This document shows, one piece after another, positions 26,262 through 34,691 of a DNA stretch of 40,092 bases. Source of the DNA: Desulfamplus sp. (lineage in GTDB: Bacteria > Desulfobacterota > Desulfobacteria > Desulfobacterales > Desulfobacteraceae); contig JADGBC010000014.1 of assembly GCA_015231705.1 (NCBI GenBank), forward strand, positions 1-40,092. Reading direction: 5' to 3'. Numbering within the stretch: position 1 is the stretch's first letter; each line of letters starts with the position of its first letter. The position numbers were made by a program, and so were the translations under genes. Under the pieces are notes generated by a model. It had not been told where the DNA came from, did not search any database, and saw nothing but the letters and a program-made list of their open reading frames with translations.

Positions 26262-28922
26262 CTATTTTACCAGAAAGGTGACATTAATCCTGGAACTAAC
26301 TTTAGCATTGTTATCAATAAGCTCAGCAGAGACCCTGTGATAACCCCTCTGGATTTTCCATTTAAGGGTATTCTTGGATTTTTTACTTCTAAATTGTGTG
26401 TATCCTTGCTCTGAAAGGTTAGATGTTGAGTTTGCCAACATTGGGTTCTTTAACACTTCTCTGTTCGGATGTTTCAAACTTTTTTTATTTAATCTTTTCA
26501 ACTCGTCTCCGGTTGATTTTTTCAACTCTTTTCTGTCAAAAACCTCTTCTTCGTTGACCATCCATTTTACCTTCTTGCCAGGAGGGACGCCTGTCACTAC
26601 AAACTCCATATACTCAAGCTCATCTGGAATCCTTGGATCCATTGCAACCTCAAGACCATTGACAGGATTTATGAAACCAAATATCTGTGGATATTTTTCA
26701 CGCTCTTGATTTGCGTAACATTGCTTTTTGTAGGGACTTTTCCTCTCTGAAACTATCCTGCTGCTTTCCAGAGAAGAGTCGCCTGACTCATGCTCGTTAA
26801 TGGCACTATCCATCTCACTGCCAGGAATAAACCACTCTGTTTTTTTCACACATTGTCCCTTGTCTGTATGGGAGATGCATATCTCCTTCTGGACTAACTC
26901 GGGACTCATATGTATTGATCGGTTCCCATCAACGCCGTAATAAGTCACTTTCTTATTGTTGAGTTCTGCAAAAATGCTTCTAAGTACAAATATTGGCCCC
27001 CTTGAACCTGTCAGTTCAACAGTTGAAGATCCATTAAGATTACCCATCCAGACTCCAGCGGTATAGCGGCTGTTATATCCCATTGCCCAGGCATCTCTGT
27101 AGTCGCTGGATGTGCCGGTTTTAACTGCGGTCTGAATTGGGAAATTAAGAAGGTCGCCACCTCCGAACTCAAGTTGTCTGGCTCCTGGATCAGAAAGAAT
27201 ATTGCCAATAATAGATGTCACCTCTTTTGAAAAGACACTGTTTGCATATAAGTTGCTGGAAGATGTGTTTTTTTGAGTGGCCATCTCTGGATATAATGGT
27301 TCTTTTTCTGAATATGAATTGACAGGAGTGATACTTGGGTATGATTTGTATGGCCTGCTCTCTTTTTTTTCTTTAAAATCATAAAAAGGTGAGAGGGTAA
27401 TAAATCTGCCCGAATTTGCAAGTACACTATATGCTTGTACCATATCGTAGAGAGATACCTCTCCATTGCCAAGAGCAAGTCCATCTCCATAAAAATCGGG
27501 ATGACGGCTAAGCGTTGTGATACCAAGTAATTTCAGTTTTTCAAGATATGCCTCAACTCCTGTGAACCGAATTGTTTTTATAGCCGGAATGTTAAGAGAG
27601 TTGCCAAGAGCATTTCTAAGGGTAATGGGTCCGTAATGGATATGACTGTAGTTGTGATATGTGTGAACGCCAACCCCTACTGGCTCCTGCAGTGGAGAGT
27701 CATCAATCATGGTTGCAGCACTCCAACCTTTTTCCAGTGCAAGAGCATATAAAAATGGCTTCATTGCAGAGCCTGGCTGACGAAGGGCATTGACTGCATC
27801 AATATATTGAGTTCCGGATCGAGTATTTTTAGTCTTGAATTGAAAAGTCTGATTATCGAAGGTGGAGGTGCTATTTTTTTCCGCGTAATGTCCAAAATTT
27901 GCTCTAAGTTCAGATGTAGAGGTAGATGCTACAGCCCAGGCAAGTATCTCTCCTGTACCATGATCGGTAATCAGCATTGCTCCGTTTGTCACATTGTGAC
28001 TTCTCAAACTCTTCAAGGTAGTTGTGAGGATGCTTTGAGCTTTATTTTGTAATATTCCGTCAAGAGTGGTTATGATATCAGTTTTTCCACGGAAATGGGG
28101 TGACTCTATATTGTTGTAAACATGTCGGATAAAGTGGGGAGCCTCCACATAAAGTGCGGATCGTTTTAAACTGAAAGGTAGATCTCTTATCTGATTCCAG
28201 AAAGTCTCAGTCAAAAGATCTGCTGATATTGCCCGTTGTGCAAGTCTGTCAAGTGGATGGTCTATTTTGCCAGGATGTTTGTAGAGATCATAGGCAGAGG
28301 GTGCCCGAACCAGTGTTGCGATTGCAAGAATCTCTTTTAAACTCAATGTTTCAATGCTGCGGTCAAAATAGAAGCTGGCAGCCTGGACAACGCCGCGTCT
28401 GTTGGATGCATATGGCACCTGATTGAGGTAAAATTCCAGAATATCAGATTTTGAGTTGCTTTTTTCAAGTTTACGGGCTTCAAATCCCTCCAGCCACCTT
28501 GACCAGATTGTTCTTTTTCTTGGGTGTATCATGCGTACAACCTGTTCTGTTATGGTGCTTGCACCTCTAACCGCTCTTCCTGCGATGATATTCTGTATAA
28601 GTGCATGTATTCTTGCTGGCCAATCGATTCCAGAGTGGTTATAAAAGTTGCGATCTTCAGAGAGGATAAATATTTTTTGAATCAACTCGGGTATCTCATG
28701 AAGATGAATAATATTGCTCTGATTCCATTTGGTGACATAGGTAGTATTCAGAGGCACTCTATTTCTGTCAAGAAGCAAAGGATGGGCAGTGTTTTCTTGT
28801 CTAATAACTTGATGACTCAGAGATGATGGCACAGGCAGCATATCTATGTATGTTGCAAACCATAAACTAAGAATGGATATAGGGGTTAATATAACTGGAA
28901 TTATTAGTTTGTATCTGTTCAC
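26262..28922 (-). CDS. pbpC: Penicillin-binding protein 1C
   Basis: 886 aa, a bifunctional class A PBP. An N-terminal membrane anchor (LIIPVILTPISILSLWFATYI), GT51 glycosyltransferase domain (FILSEDRNFYNHSGIDW, GASTITEQVVRM, RRGVVQAASFYF), transpeptidase domain with SxxK in PGSAMKPFLYALALEKG, SLN in GNSLNIPA, and KTGTS in TAVKTGTSSDYRDAWAMG, then the C-terminal BiPBP_C beta domain typical of PbpC. The protein is longer than usual owing to polar inserts (KKESRPYKSYPSITPVNSYS, and about 40 residues before the C-terminal domain). Starts at GTG. No alpha-2-macroglobulin partner gene (yfhM) is adjacent. Confidence 0.92.
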   Translation of the reverse strand: MNRYKLIIPVILTPISILSLWFATYIDMLPVPSSLSHQVIRQENTAHPLLLDRNRVPLNTTYVTKWNQSNIIHLHEIPELIQKIFILSEDRNFYNHSGIDWPARIHALIQNIIAGRAVRGASTITEQVVRMIHPRKRTIWSRWLEGFEARKLEKSNSKSDILEFYLNQVPYASNRRGVVQAASFYFDRSIETLSLKEILAIATLVRAPSAYDLYKHPGKIDHPLDRLAQRAISADLLTETFWNQIRDLPFSLKRSALYVEAPHFIRHVYNNIESPHFRGKTDIITTLDGILQNKAQSILTTTLKSLRSHNVTNGAMLITDHGTGEILAWAVASTSTSELRANFGHYAEKNSTSTFDNQTFQFKTKNTRSGTQYIDAVNALRQPGSAMKPFLYALALEKGWSAATMIDDSPLQEPVGVGVHTYHNYSHIHYGPITLRNALGNSLNIPAIKTIRFTGVEAYLEKLKLLGITTLSRHPDFYGDGLALGNGEVSLYDMVQAYSVLANSGRFITLSPFYDFKEKKESRPYKSYPSITPVNSYSEKEPLYPEMATQKNTSSSNLYANSVFSKEVTSIIGNILSDPGARQLEFGGGDLLNFPIQTAVKTGTSSDYRDAWAMGYNSRYTAGVWMGNLNGSSTVELTGSRGPIFVLRSIFAELNNKKVTYYGVDGNRSIHMSPELVQKEICISHTDKGQCVKKTEWFIPGSEMDSAINEHESGDSSLESSRIVSERKSPYKKQCYANQEREKYPQIFGFINPVNGLEVAMDPRIPDELEYMEFVVTGVPPGKKVKWMVNEEEVFDRKELKKSTGDELKRLNKKSLKHPNREVLKNPMLANSTSNLSEQGYTQFRSKKSKNTLKWKIQRGYHRVSAELIDNNAKVSSRINVTFLVK

Positions 28923-29010
28923 TTATTTCAATCCAGATGTTTATTAGGCGGTTAAGAGTATTCGTCTAAAAAGAGTTTAACATGATGCCAAAATTCAGTA
29001 TCTGTTCTCC

Positions 29011-29106
29011 TTTTATGTGAAAGTCTCTTTAAATAGCCGTGATTATATGACTTTCATTCTTCGTTGTGGCCGAGAGCCAATACCCCGCTCCGGCCGTGAC
29101 GGTTAT
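29011..29106 (+). repeat. Dispersed two-hairpin repeat family A, intergenic copy 2
   Basis: Same structure as the 6057 copy: TGAAAGTC, 23-nt loop, GACTTTCA, then GGCCGaGAGC/GCTCCGGCC around CAATACCCC. The minus-strand frame corresponding to the coding copies reads ATTKNESHIITAI, stop, RDFHIK. It lies in the 400-bp gap between the divergent pbpC and DUF3786 genes; I see nothing else clear in that gap. Confidence 0.9.
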
Positions 29107-29322
29107 ATTGAATATTACATTGTTGTTAGGACTCAGTCTGTTTTGTCTGGTTTTTTGCTTTTATCTGTTGTATTGATAATCACTAATGTAATCAGAGAGC
29201 GGTCGTTTTGCAAGAAAATTATCCTGCCCTATTTTTGCGATACCCTGATTATTTTGTTGCTGTCTTAATTAAGGATGGGCAGTATAAAAAGAACAAAAGC
29301 CAAAATATAAAGGGAGTGGAAC

Positions 29323-29928
29323 ATGGCTGATATAATTGACCCAACATCTTTCAAGGATCTGGCCGACCTGAATCCTGAAGATGTTTGCACACGTGCATTG
29401 TGCGGATATGAAGATGTGAACAGATGCTATACTGTAACTGTATGGGGTGACAAATATGCTGTCTATCCCTATGAGGCAAAGATTGAGCGTATCGGTAATG
29501 GTTCTGATGCGCCTCATGAGTATTTATATGTGTTTATTATAAATTACCTGCTGCAGGCTAAGAAGAGCGACCTTTTCAATGAGTGGATCTCGGAAAAAGA
29601 TATCCCGGGCGGATCTACATTTTTTCGCGGCCCTCATGAAGTTCCTGTAAGTCTTATATCCAGACGATACAGCGGCAATATCTCAGAATTCAAAAGGATA
29701 TGCGAAAAGCTTAACGGTATCTCTCTTAACATGGCAGATGCGGCATATGCTTTTAAGATAACACCCCGCATTCAGGTTGCGGTTCTCTTCTGGGATGGTG
29801 ATGATGAATTCCCTCCAGAATCAAAAATACTATATGATAGATCCATTGTTGGACAACTTGCTCTGGATATAGTATTTGCACTTTCAGTCGGTATCTGCAC
29901 AAGAATAGGAAAAGGCATGGTATCATGA
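29323..29928 (+). CDS. DUF3786 domain-containing protein
   Basis: 201 aa, soluble. GGSTFFRGPHEVP and VLFWDGDDEFPPESKILYD match my memory of the DUF3786 family, found mainly in anaerobes such as sulfate reducers, acetogens and methanogens; function unknown. LNPEDVCTRALCGYED near the N-terminus and FALSVGICTRIGKG at the C-terminus hold three cysteines in all, which might be functional but show no CxxC pattern. GGGAGTGG precedes the ATG. It stands alone, with divergent pbpC upstream and a phosphoesterase 139 bp downstream. Confidence 0.78.
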   Translation: MADIIDPTSFKDLADLNPEDVCTRALCGYEDVNRCYTVTVWGDKYAVYPYEAKIERIGNGSDAPHEYLYVFIINYLLQAKKSDLFNEWISEKDIPGGSTFFRGPHEVPVSLISRRYSGNISEFKRICEKLNGISLNMADAAYAFKITPRIQVAVLFWDGDDEFPPESKILYDRSIVGQLALDIVFALSVGICTRIGKGMVS

Positions 29929-30067
29929 AAAGGCAATTTAGATCTTCTTGGTTTTGGAAGTAGCTGGTTTTCATATTTTGGTGATTGGGTTTCATGTTTT
30001 GGCGATGGCCTGAATCCGTCTATTCTTGCTATGGCAGTTTGACCGTTTAAATCAAAAAGAGTTGGAA

Positions 30068-30697
30068 ATGAGATATCTACTTTTTAGTGACATCCATTGC
30101 GATAGGGCATCTTGTAAATCAATCATCAGAAAAGCAGAAAATGCTGATATTGCAATTGGTGCGGGAGACTACGCTCTGTTCAGAAAAGATCTGAAGATGA
30201 GCATAGATCTTCTATCTGAAATAGAAATTCCCACTGTTCTGGTTCCCGGAAACCATGAAACTTTAAGTGAGCTGACGTATGCCTGCAATGGTTTGGATAA
30301 CTTTCATGTGTTGCATGGTAATTCCGTGGAGATCAATGGTGTGATATTTATGGGCATTGGCTATGCCATACCAATAACTCCCTTTGTGCCATGGTCTGTT
30401 GATCTTTCTGAAGAAGATGCCAGAAAATTTTTATCAAAGCCTGTTTTATCAAAACCTGATAGAGGCTTTGTTTTTATAGCACATTCACCTCCTTTTGGTT
30501 GCCTGGATAGAATTCACGGAAATCAAAATATTGGCAGTAAAACAATAAGAGCCTTTATTGAAAAATCTAACCCCTCTTTTGTTGTGTGCGGCCATATTCA
30601 TGAGATGTGGAACCGGAAAAGCCATATTAAGAGTATTCCGGTAATAAACTGTGGTCCTCAAGGGTATGAATTTAAAAACGTTATTAATTGCAACTAA
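30068..30697 (+). CDS. Metallophosphoesterase family protein
   Basis: 209 aa with the calcineurin-like phosphoesterase signature: FSDIHCD (DxH), IGAGDYALF (GD), LVPGNHETL (GNHE), FIAHSPPFG (His) and VVCGHIHEMW (GHxH). Single-domain, cytoplasmic, of the size of the small YfcE/Icc-like group. The substrate is unknown (phosphodiester or phosphomonoester). The track starts 14 codons earlier; MRYLLFSDIHCD is the family's normal N-terminus and GAGTTGGAA sits just before it. Confidence 0.85.
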   Translation: MRYLLFSDIHCDRASCKSIIRKAENADIAIGAGDYALFRKDLKMSIDLLSEIEIPTVLVPGNHETLSELTYACNGLDNFHVLHGNSVEINGVIFMGIGYAIPITPFVPWSVDLSEEDARKFLSKPVLSKPDRGFVFIAHSPPFGCLDRIHGNQNIGSKTIRAFIEKSNPSFVVCGHIHEMWNRKSHIKSIPVINCGPQGYEFKNVINCN

Positions 30698-31506
30698 ATT
30701 GCTTGTATTCTTTTACCATGAAAATACACTCTGATTTTCATGATTGGGGGGGTACCGGAATCCGGTCATGATCGTTTATTCCTTTTCCCAGGAATTGCAA
30801 TCAATCTACAATTGCAGCGAATCTGCCTATGTTCAGGCTTATTGATTTAAATTTAATGATAATTGCAGCGAAGATACTTATCTTCTTGCATAATATATAA
30901 AAGAGAGTATAGTACCTGCTACTAACTTGTATTAAGTAGTAAGCAAATTCCATTCAGATTTTCCTCGTTAACCTCGTTGTTTTTCTTACATCGTCTGTTT
31001 CCGTTGAAGTGTATGCTGATTACTTAAACTTGAGCAACAGCATGAAACTTTATTCAGGGAACTTATATTACACTTATATGATTCCATTTTATCATAGTGC
31101 CTTTTTCAAGCCTCATCAGTTCGGTTCTGAAAGTCAACTTCCATCAGGGTCACTTTACAAGGCTATCAAATATAAGGTAGTCAAAACAAAATGATTCGGT
31201 TCTTTCCAGAGTGCATGCCGATACCGGAGATGTTTGTCATGAGTAACCTGTCAAGTTGTATAATCATAATTAAACGAACAATGATTGTGTATCAATTACC
31301 CCCAAGCGTGAAAACCATGATCTGTTTTCACGGTAAAATATTAAAAGGTCTGTTGCTACAAAAAAAATAAAGCCTTGTAATTCCATACGTTTGGAAAGGC
31401 TTTTGTGCAAACAAAAAAAGAATTACCAGCGGATCATGACGGATCTGCAGATCTGGAAGATATGAAAATATCATGACAGATCACCATGAAATAGATAGGA
31501 GTATTA
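30698..31506 (+). other. Long non-coding gap upstream of the DEAD-box gene, with hairpins
   Basis: 809 bp without a credible gene. Contents: the palindrome ACCGGAATCCGGT near 30752; a direct repeat AATTGCAGCGAA at about 30813 and 30863; a hairpin TACTaACTT/AAGTAGTA near 30923; a perfect 9-bp hairpin CGTGAAAAC/GTTTTCACG at 31307-31332; and the double-stem hairpin AAAGCCTT..TTCC/GGAAAGGCTTT at 31369-31404. The last two lie in the likely leader of the helicase mRNA. The 61-aa frame at 31009 has no recognisable features. A small RNA could reside here, but I cannot show it. Confidence 0.5.
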
Positions 31507-32811
31507 ATGAGTTTTAAAGATTTTCAGCTACACCCCAAGATAAATGCAGGTATTGATGCCTGTGCCTATACAGAACCCACCCCGATCCAGAAAGAGGCTA
31601 TCCCACCGATCCTTGCCGGTCGTGACATTATTGGTCTTGCACAGACAGGTACAGGTAAGACAGCGGCTTTTGTTCTCCCCCTTCTGCAGAGACTGCTTAA
31701 CGGCCCACGTAAAAAAATCAGAGCTCTTATCGTAGCTCCGACAAGAGAGCTTGCCGAGCAGATCCATGACAATATTGAAAAAATGGCACAGAAGACTGCC
31801 CTGAAGAGTGCTGTCATCTATGGCGGTGTTGGTAAACATCCACAGATCAGCAGAATCCGTTCCGGCGTAGAGATTGTAGTTGCCTGCCCCGGTCGTCTGC
31901 TTGATCTTTTTAACGAAAAGGTTATTAATCTAAGTTCGGTTGAGGTGCTGATTCTTGATGAGGCAGACCACATGTTTGATAAGGGGTTTCTTCCTGACAT
32001 CAGAAGGATCATCAGGCAGTTGCCCAGAGATCGTCAATCACTTGTTTTTTCTGCAACCATGCCAAAAGAGATCCGAACTCTGGCAGAAGAGGTACTGCGA
32101 AATCCTGTAACTGTTCAGATCAACCATACCTTGCCAGCCCCTACAATTTCTCATGCTCTGTTTCAGGTTGCAAAAGAACAGAAGACATCTCTACTAAAGA
32201 GCATAATAAAGGAGCGGGAGATGACATCAACTCTTGTTTTTACCCGCACCAAGCACAGGGCAAAGAGCCTTGCCCTGCATCTGCAGAAGGCCGGATATAG
32301 TGCGGCTTCGCTTCAGGGTAATCTTTCCCAGCAGAAGCGTCAGCAGGCACTTGATGGATTTCGAGATGGCACCTTCAAGATCCTTGTTGCCACAGACATT
32401 GCAGCCCGCGGCATTGATGTTCTTGGCATTTCTCATGTCATAAATTATGATGTACCTGACACGGCTGAAACCTATACCCACCGTACCGGTCGTACAGGCA
32501 GAGCAACAAGAAGTGGTCAGGCACTGAGTTTTGCAAGCCAGGAAGATAGCAAGATGATATCTCTTATTGAGCACAATCTTGGAAAAAAAATGCTCAGAGA
32601 GGTACCACCAGTTTTTGCCTATGAAAAAAAAGAGGATGTTTGTAAAGAAAAAGAGACAGCTTTTTCACATCAGATACCTCAAAGAAGGAGGCCTATTGCC
32701 TCACAACAGAGTCCTAAAAAAAGGTTGGTTGCAGATAGTAATACCAGGAAACGTAGTGCTATAGTACGATCCTTATCTTCAGGGAAAAAAATAGACTCTG
32801 TTCAACGATAA
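31507..32811 (+). CDS. rhlE: DEAD-box RNA helicase, RhlE-like
   Basis: An ATP-dependent RNA unwinding protein, probably in ribosome assembly or cold adaptation. All motifs are visible: Q motif (YTEPTPIQKEAI), AQTGTGKT (Walker A), PTRELAEQ, GG, CPGRLLD, LDEADHMFDKGF (DEAD), FSATMP, then TLVFTRT, TDIAARGIDVLGISHVINYD and HRTGRTGRA. A basic, Lys/Arg-rich tail follows residue 360. At 434 aa it is close to RhlE/SrmB size. AGGAG precedes the ATG well. It has a long leader with hairpins and is followed within 110 bp by a cold-shock protein gene, a pairing that suggests cold induction. Confidence 0.92.
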   Translation: MSFKDFQLHPKINAGIDACAYTEPTPIQKEAIPPILAGRDIIGLAQTGTGKTAAFVLPLLQRLLNGPRKKIRALIVAPTRELAEQIHDNIEKMAQKTALKSAVIYGGVGKHPQISRIRSGVEIVVACPGRLLDLFNEKVINLSSVEVLILDEADHMFDKGFLPDIRRIIRQLPRDRQSLVFSATMPKEIRTLAEEVLRNPVTVQINHTLPAPTISHALFQVAKEQKTSLLKSIIKEREMTSTLVFTRTKHRAKSLALHLQKAGYSAASLQGNLSQQKRQQALDGFRDGTFKILVATDIAARGIDVLGISHVINYDVPDTAETYTHRTGRTGRATRSGQALSFASQEDSKMISLIEHNLGKKMLREVPPVFAYEKKEDVCKEKETAFSHQIPQRRRPIASQQSPKKRLVADSNTRKRSAIVRSLSSGKKIDSVQR

Positions 32812-32819
32812 TCTGTTTT

Positions 32820-32895
32820 GTCTGGGTATCCAGACTTCCAGACGAGGCATTGAGTAATGCATCGTCTCTATAAAAAAGTGGCTTCAAAAGGAGCC
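32820..32895 (+). promoter_or_regulatory. Structured 5' leader of the cold-shock gene
   Basis: Three adjacent hairpins: GTCTGG-gtat-CCAGAC (32820-32835), AGACGA-g-GCAT/ATGC-a-TCGTCT (32840-32867) and GGCTTC-aaaa-GGAGCC (32880-32895), shortly before the ribosome-binding site AAAGGAG. CCAGAC occurs twice, so GTCTGG can pair with either copy, and the second pairing would break the middle hairpin. This suggests a two-state leader. Confidence 0.5.
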
Positions 32896-32918
32896 GATTT
32901 GCAAAGGAGTAATACAAG

Positions 32919-33119
32919 ATGGCTGAAGGTACAGTAAAGTGGTTTAATGATTCAAAAGGTTTTGGTTTTATTGAGCAGGATGGTGGAAAGGATGTGTTTG
33001 TACACCATTCAGCAATCCAGTCCCAGGGATTCAAATCTCTTGCAGAAGGTGCAAGGGTTACTTTCAATATTGTTCAGGGCCCCAAAGGACCTGCAGCAGC
33101 AGATGTTGTACAGCACTAA
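32919..33119 (+). CDS. csp: Cold-shock domain protein (CspA family)
   Basis: A 66-aa single cold-shock domain: [20 protein letters not shown] (RNP1 KGFGFI), [10 protein letters not shown] (RNP2 VFVHH), [20 protein letters not shown]. Binds single-stranded RNA/DNA as an RNA chaperone. The ribosome-binding site AAAGGAG lies 9 bases before the ATG. It follows the DEAD-box helicase on the same strand and ends in a family-B repeat and a strong terminator. Whether it is cold-induced or constitutive cannot be read from the sequence. Confidence 0.96.
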   Translation: MAEGTVKWFNDSKGFGFIEQDGGKDVFVHHSAIQSQGFKSLAEGARVTFNIVQGPKGPAAADVVQH

Positions 33120-33130
33120 GATCTGATAGC

Positions 33131-33233
33131 TAAGTATCTGAACTAAAGTTTTTGGTTAAAATTTTGAATATCGCCTTAAAATTTACCAAATTCATTGGTG
33201 AATAGAGGAAAAAAAATTATGTCCAAGCACTTA
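33131..33233 (+). repeat. Dispersed repeat family B, copy 2
   Basis: About 103 bp starting 12 bp after the csp stop, matching the reverse complement of 4440-4543. It is flanked by an imperfect 14-bp direct repeat, GATCTGATAGCTAA (33120-33133) and GATCTGGTAGCTAA (33241-33254), which looks like a target-site duplication. The other copy has no such flanks. Confidence 0.75.
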
Positions 33234-33260
33234 AAACTATGATCTGGTAGCTAAACTATT

Positions 33261-33298
33261 AAAGACCCTGTATTCTCTTCTGCAGGGTCTTTTTTTTA
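33261..33298 (+). terminator. Rho-independent terminator after csp
   Basis: AGACCCTG / CAGGGTCT with a 12-nt loop, followed directly by TTTTTTTT. It ends the csp (and family-B repeat) transcript and separates it from the convergent NAGGN cluster. Confidence 0.92.
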
Positions 33299-33314
33299 TT
33301 GATTACAAAAACCA

Positions 33315-34442
33315 TCAAGTTTCTATTTGGATCAGATCCCTTACAGGCTGATGCGGGAAACCTTTGAGAGGACCTATTTCATGCTTATCTCTTGTAAAGG
33401 TGGGCTCACTTTGCATATAGGAATAGACAAGTTTTGCTGTCTGACCAAGAGAAGCCATATGAGTGCGCTCATAACCATGAGATCCATCAATGCCAAAACC
33501 GACTAATGCTGTCCTTGTGTCACTTCCTGATTCAATGGCTGATGCAGAATCAGATCTGTAAAATTTAAACACATCCTTTTTAAAGCTGATCTCGTTTTCT
33601 CGGCAAAGCTGGACAAGTTTTTTATTAAGATGGTAGTCAAATGGGCCAGCCTGATCCATCATTGCAATAGTTACATCATGTTCTGATGAGTTCTGATGTT
33701 CTGAGACCATGGCACAATCAATAACGATCATCTCATTGATATCACTGTAAAGAACCTCGGTTGCACCAACCCCGACCTCTTCAAAAATGGTAAAGAGAAG
33801 ATGGCAATCAACTGGTATGGCAATTTTATTGTCAGTTATATATTTGGCAACAGACAAAAGAATGGCTGCTCCTGCTTTGTTGTCAAGATGGCGTGAGTTG
33901 ATATAACCGTTTGGAACAATTTCTGGATTGGCATCAAACGAGATAAAATCCCCTATGTCAAACCCCTTTGCAATCAGGTCATCTTTTGAAGTGCAGTCTG
34001 AGTCAACCCGCACCTCAACATGATCCCAGTCAACAGGCTGAGTGTCAACCTCCTGACCAAATACATGCCCGGATGCCTTCAGTGGCATTACTGTCCCTCT
34101 GTACTGACTCTCTGAAGTGTAAACAGTAACCCTTGCCCCTTCCGCAAATCTGCTTGACCATGTTCCCACAGGAGATAGTGCCAGTCTGCCGTTGGATTTA
34201 AGGCGGGTCACCATCCCGCCCAGTGTGTCAAGATGAACGCATATTGCACGGTCATGCAGGCTTTGTGTCCCTGGAATAGTGGCCCTGATGGCACCTCTTC
34301 TGGTAACTTCATGGTGTATGCCCATTTTTTCAAGTTCCGCACAGACATAGTGAACAATCTGGTCAGTATAACCGGAAGGACTTGGAATGTTAAGCATTGA
34401 TAGTAGTTGAGAGGATAGATACTGCTCATCAAGTTTAAACAT
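33315..34442 (-). CDS. Osmoprotectant NAGGN-system M42 family peptidase
   Basis: 375 aa. A cocatalytic zinc aminopeptidase of the M42 (glutamyl aminopeptidase/FrvX) family: CVHLDTLGGMV (ligand His and Asp), NSRHLDNKAGAAIL (bridging Asp), LFTIFEEVGVGATE (catalytic Glu pair), VIDCAM, and GSHGYERTHMASL (ligand His). It is the third gene of the NAGGN cluster; family knowledge names this subgroup for that context, probably breaking down or trimming the dipeptide osmolyte. GGAG before ATG 34442 (MFKLDEQYLSS) is preferred over the track's start 13 codons upstream. A family-A repeat separates it from the synthetase gene. Confidence 0.88.
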   Translation of the reverse strand: MFKLDEQYLSSQLLSMLNIPSPSGYTDQIVHYVCAELEKMGIHHEVTRRGAIRATIPGTQSLHDRAICVHLDTLGGMVTRLKSNGRLALSPVGTWSSRFAEGARVTVYTSESQYRGTVMPLKASGHVFGQEVDTQPVDWDHVEVRVDSDCTSKDDLIAKGFDIGDFISFDANPEIVPNGYINSRHLDNKAGAAILLSVAKYITDNKIAIPVDCHLLFTIFEEVGVGATEVLYSDINEMIVIDCAMVSEHQNSSEHDVTIAMMDQAGPFDYHLNKKLVQLCRENEISFKKDVFKFYRSDSASAIESGSDTRTALVGFGIDGSHGYERTHMASLGQTAKLVYSYMQSEPTFTRDKHEIGPLKGFPHQPVRDLIQIET

Positions 34443-34537
34443 GATATGACTCCATTGTTGATTTGTTTTTAATGACGGCAATTAAAAAGCTGCCAATCTG
34501 TCTGCTTCAAATTATAATCCGACACTGCATGTAGTGG

Positions 34538-34634
34538 TTTATGTGAAAGTCTCTTTAATATAAATGTGGTTATGTGACTTTCATTCTTCGTTGTGGCCGA
34601 GAGCCAATATCCCGCTCCGGCCGTGCCGGTTATT
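34538..34634 (+). repeat. Dispersed two-hairpin repeat family A, intergenic copy 3
   Basis: TGAAAGTC, 24-nt loop, GACTTTCA, then GGCCGaGAGC/GCTCCGGCC around CAATATCCC, ending GTGCCGGTTATT. It is nearly identical to the other intergenic copies except in the first loop, where one extra base shifts the minus-strand frame (ATTKNESHITTFIL, then out of frame). It lies in the 249-bp gap within the NAGGN cluster. Confidence 0.9.
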
Positions 34635-34691
34635 CGGAGAATTTATGAGTTAAAAGTATTGGATCAAACGTAAGTTCTGCAGGAGGCTTGA

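Noticed and set aside
31009-31194. 61-aa reading frame in the gap before the DEAD-box gene
   Set aside because: No clear start signal or family resemblance; composition like the surrounding non-coding DNA.
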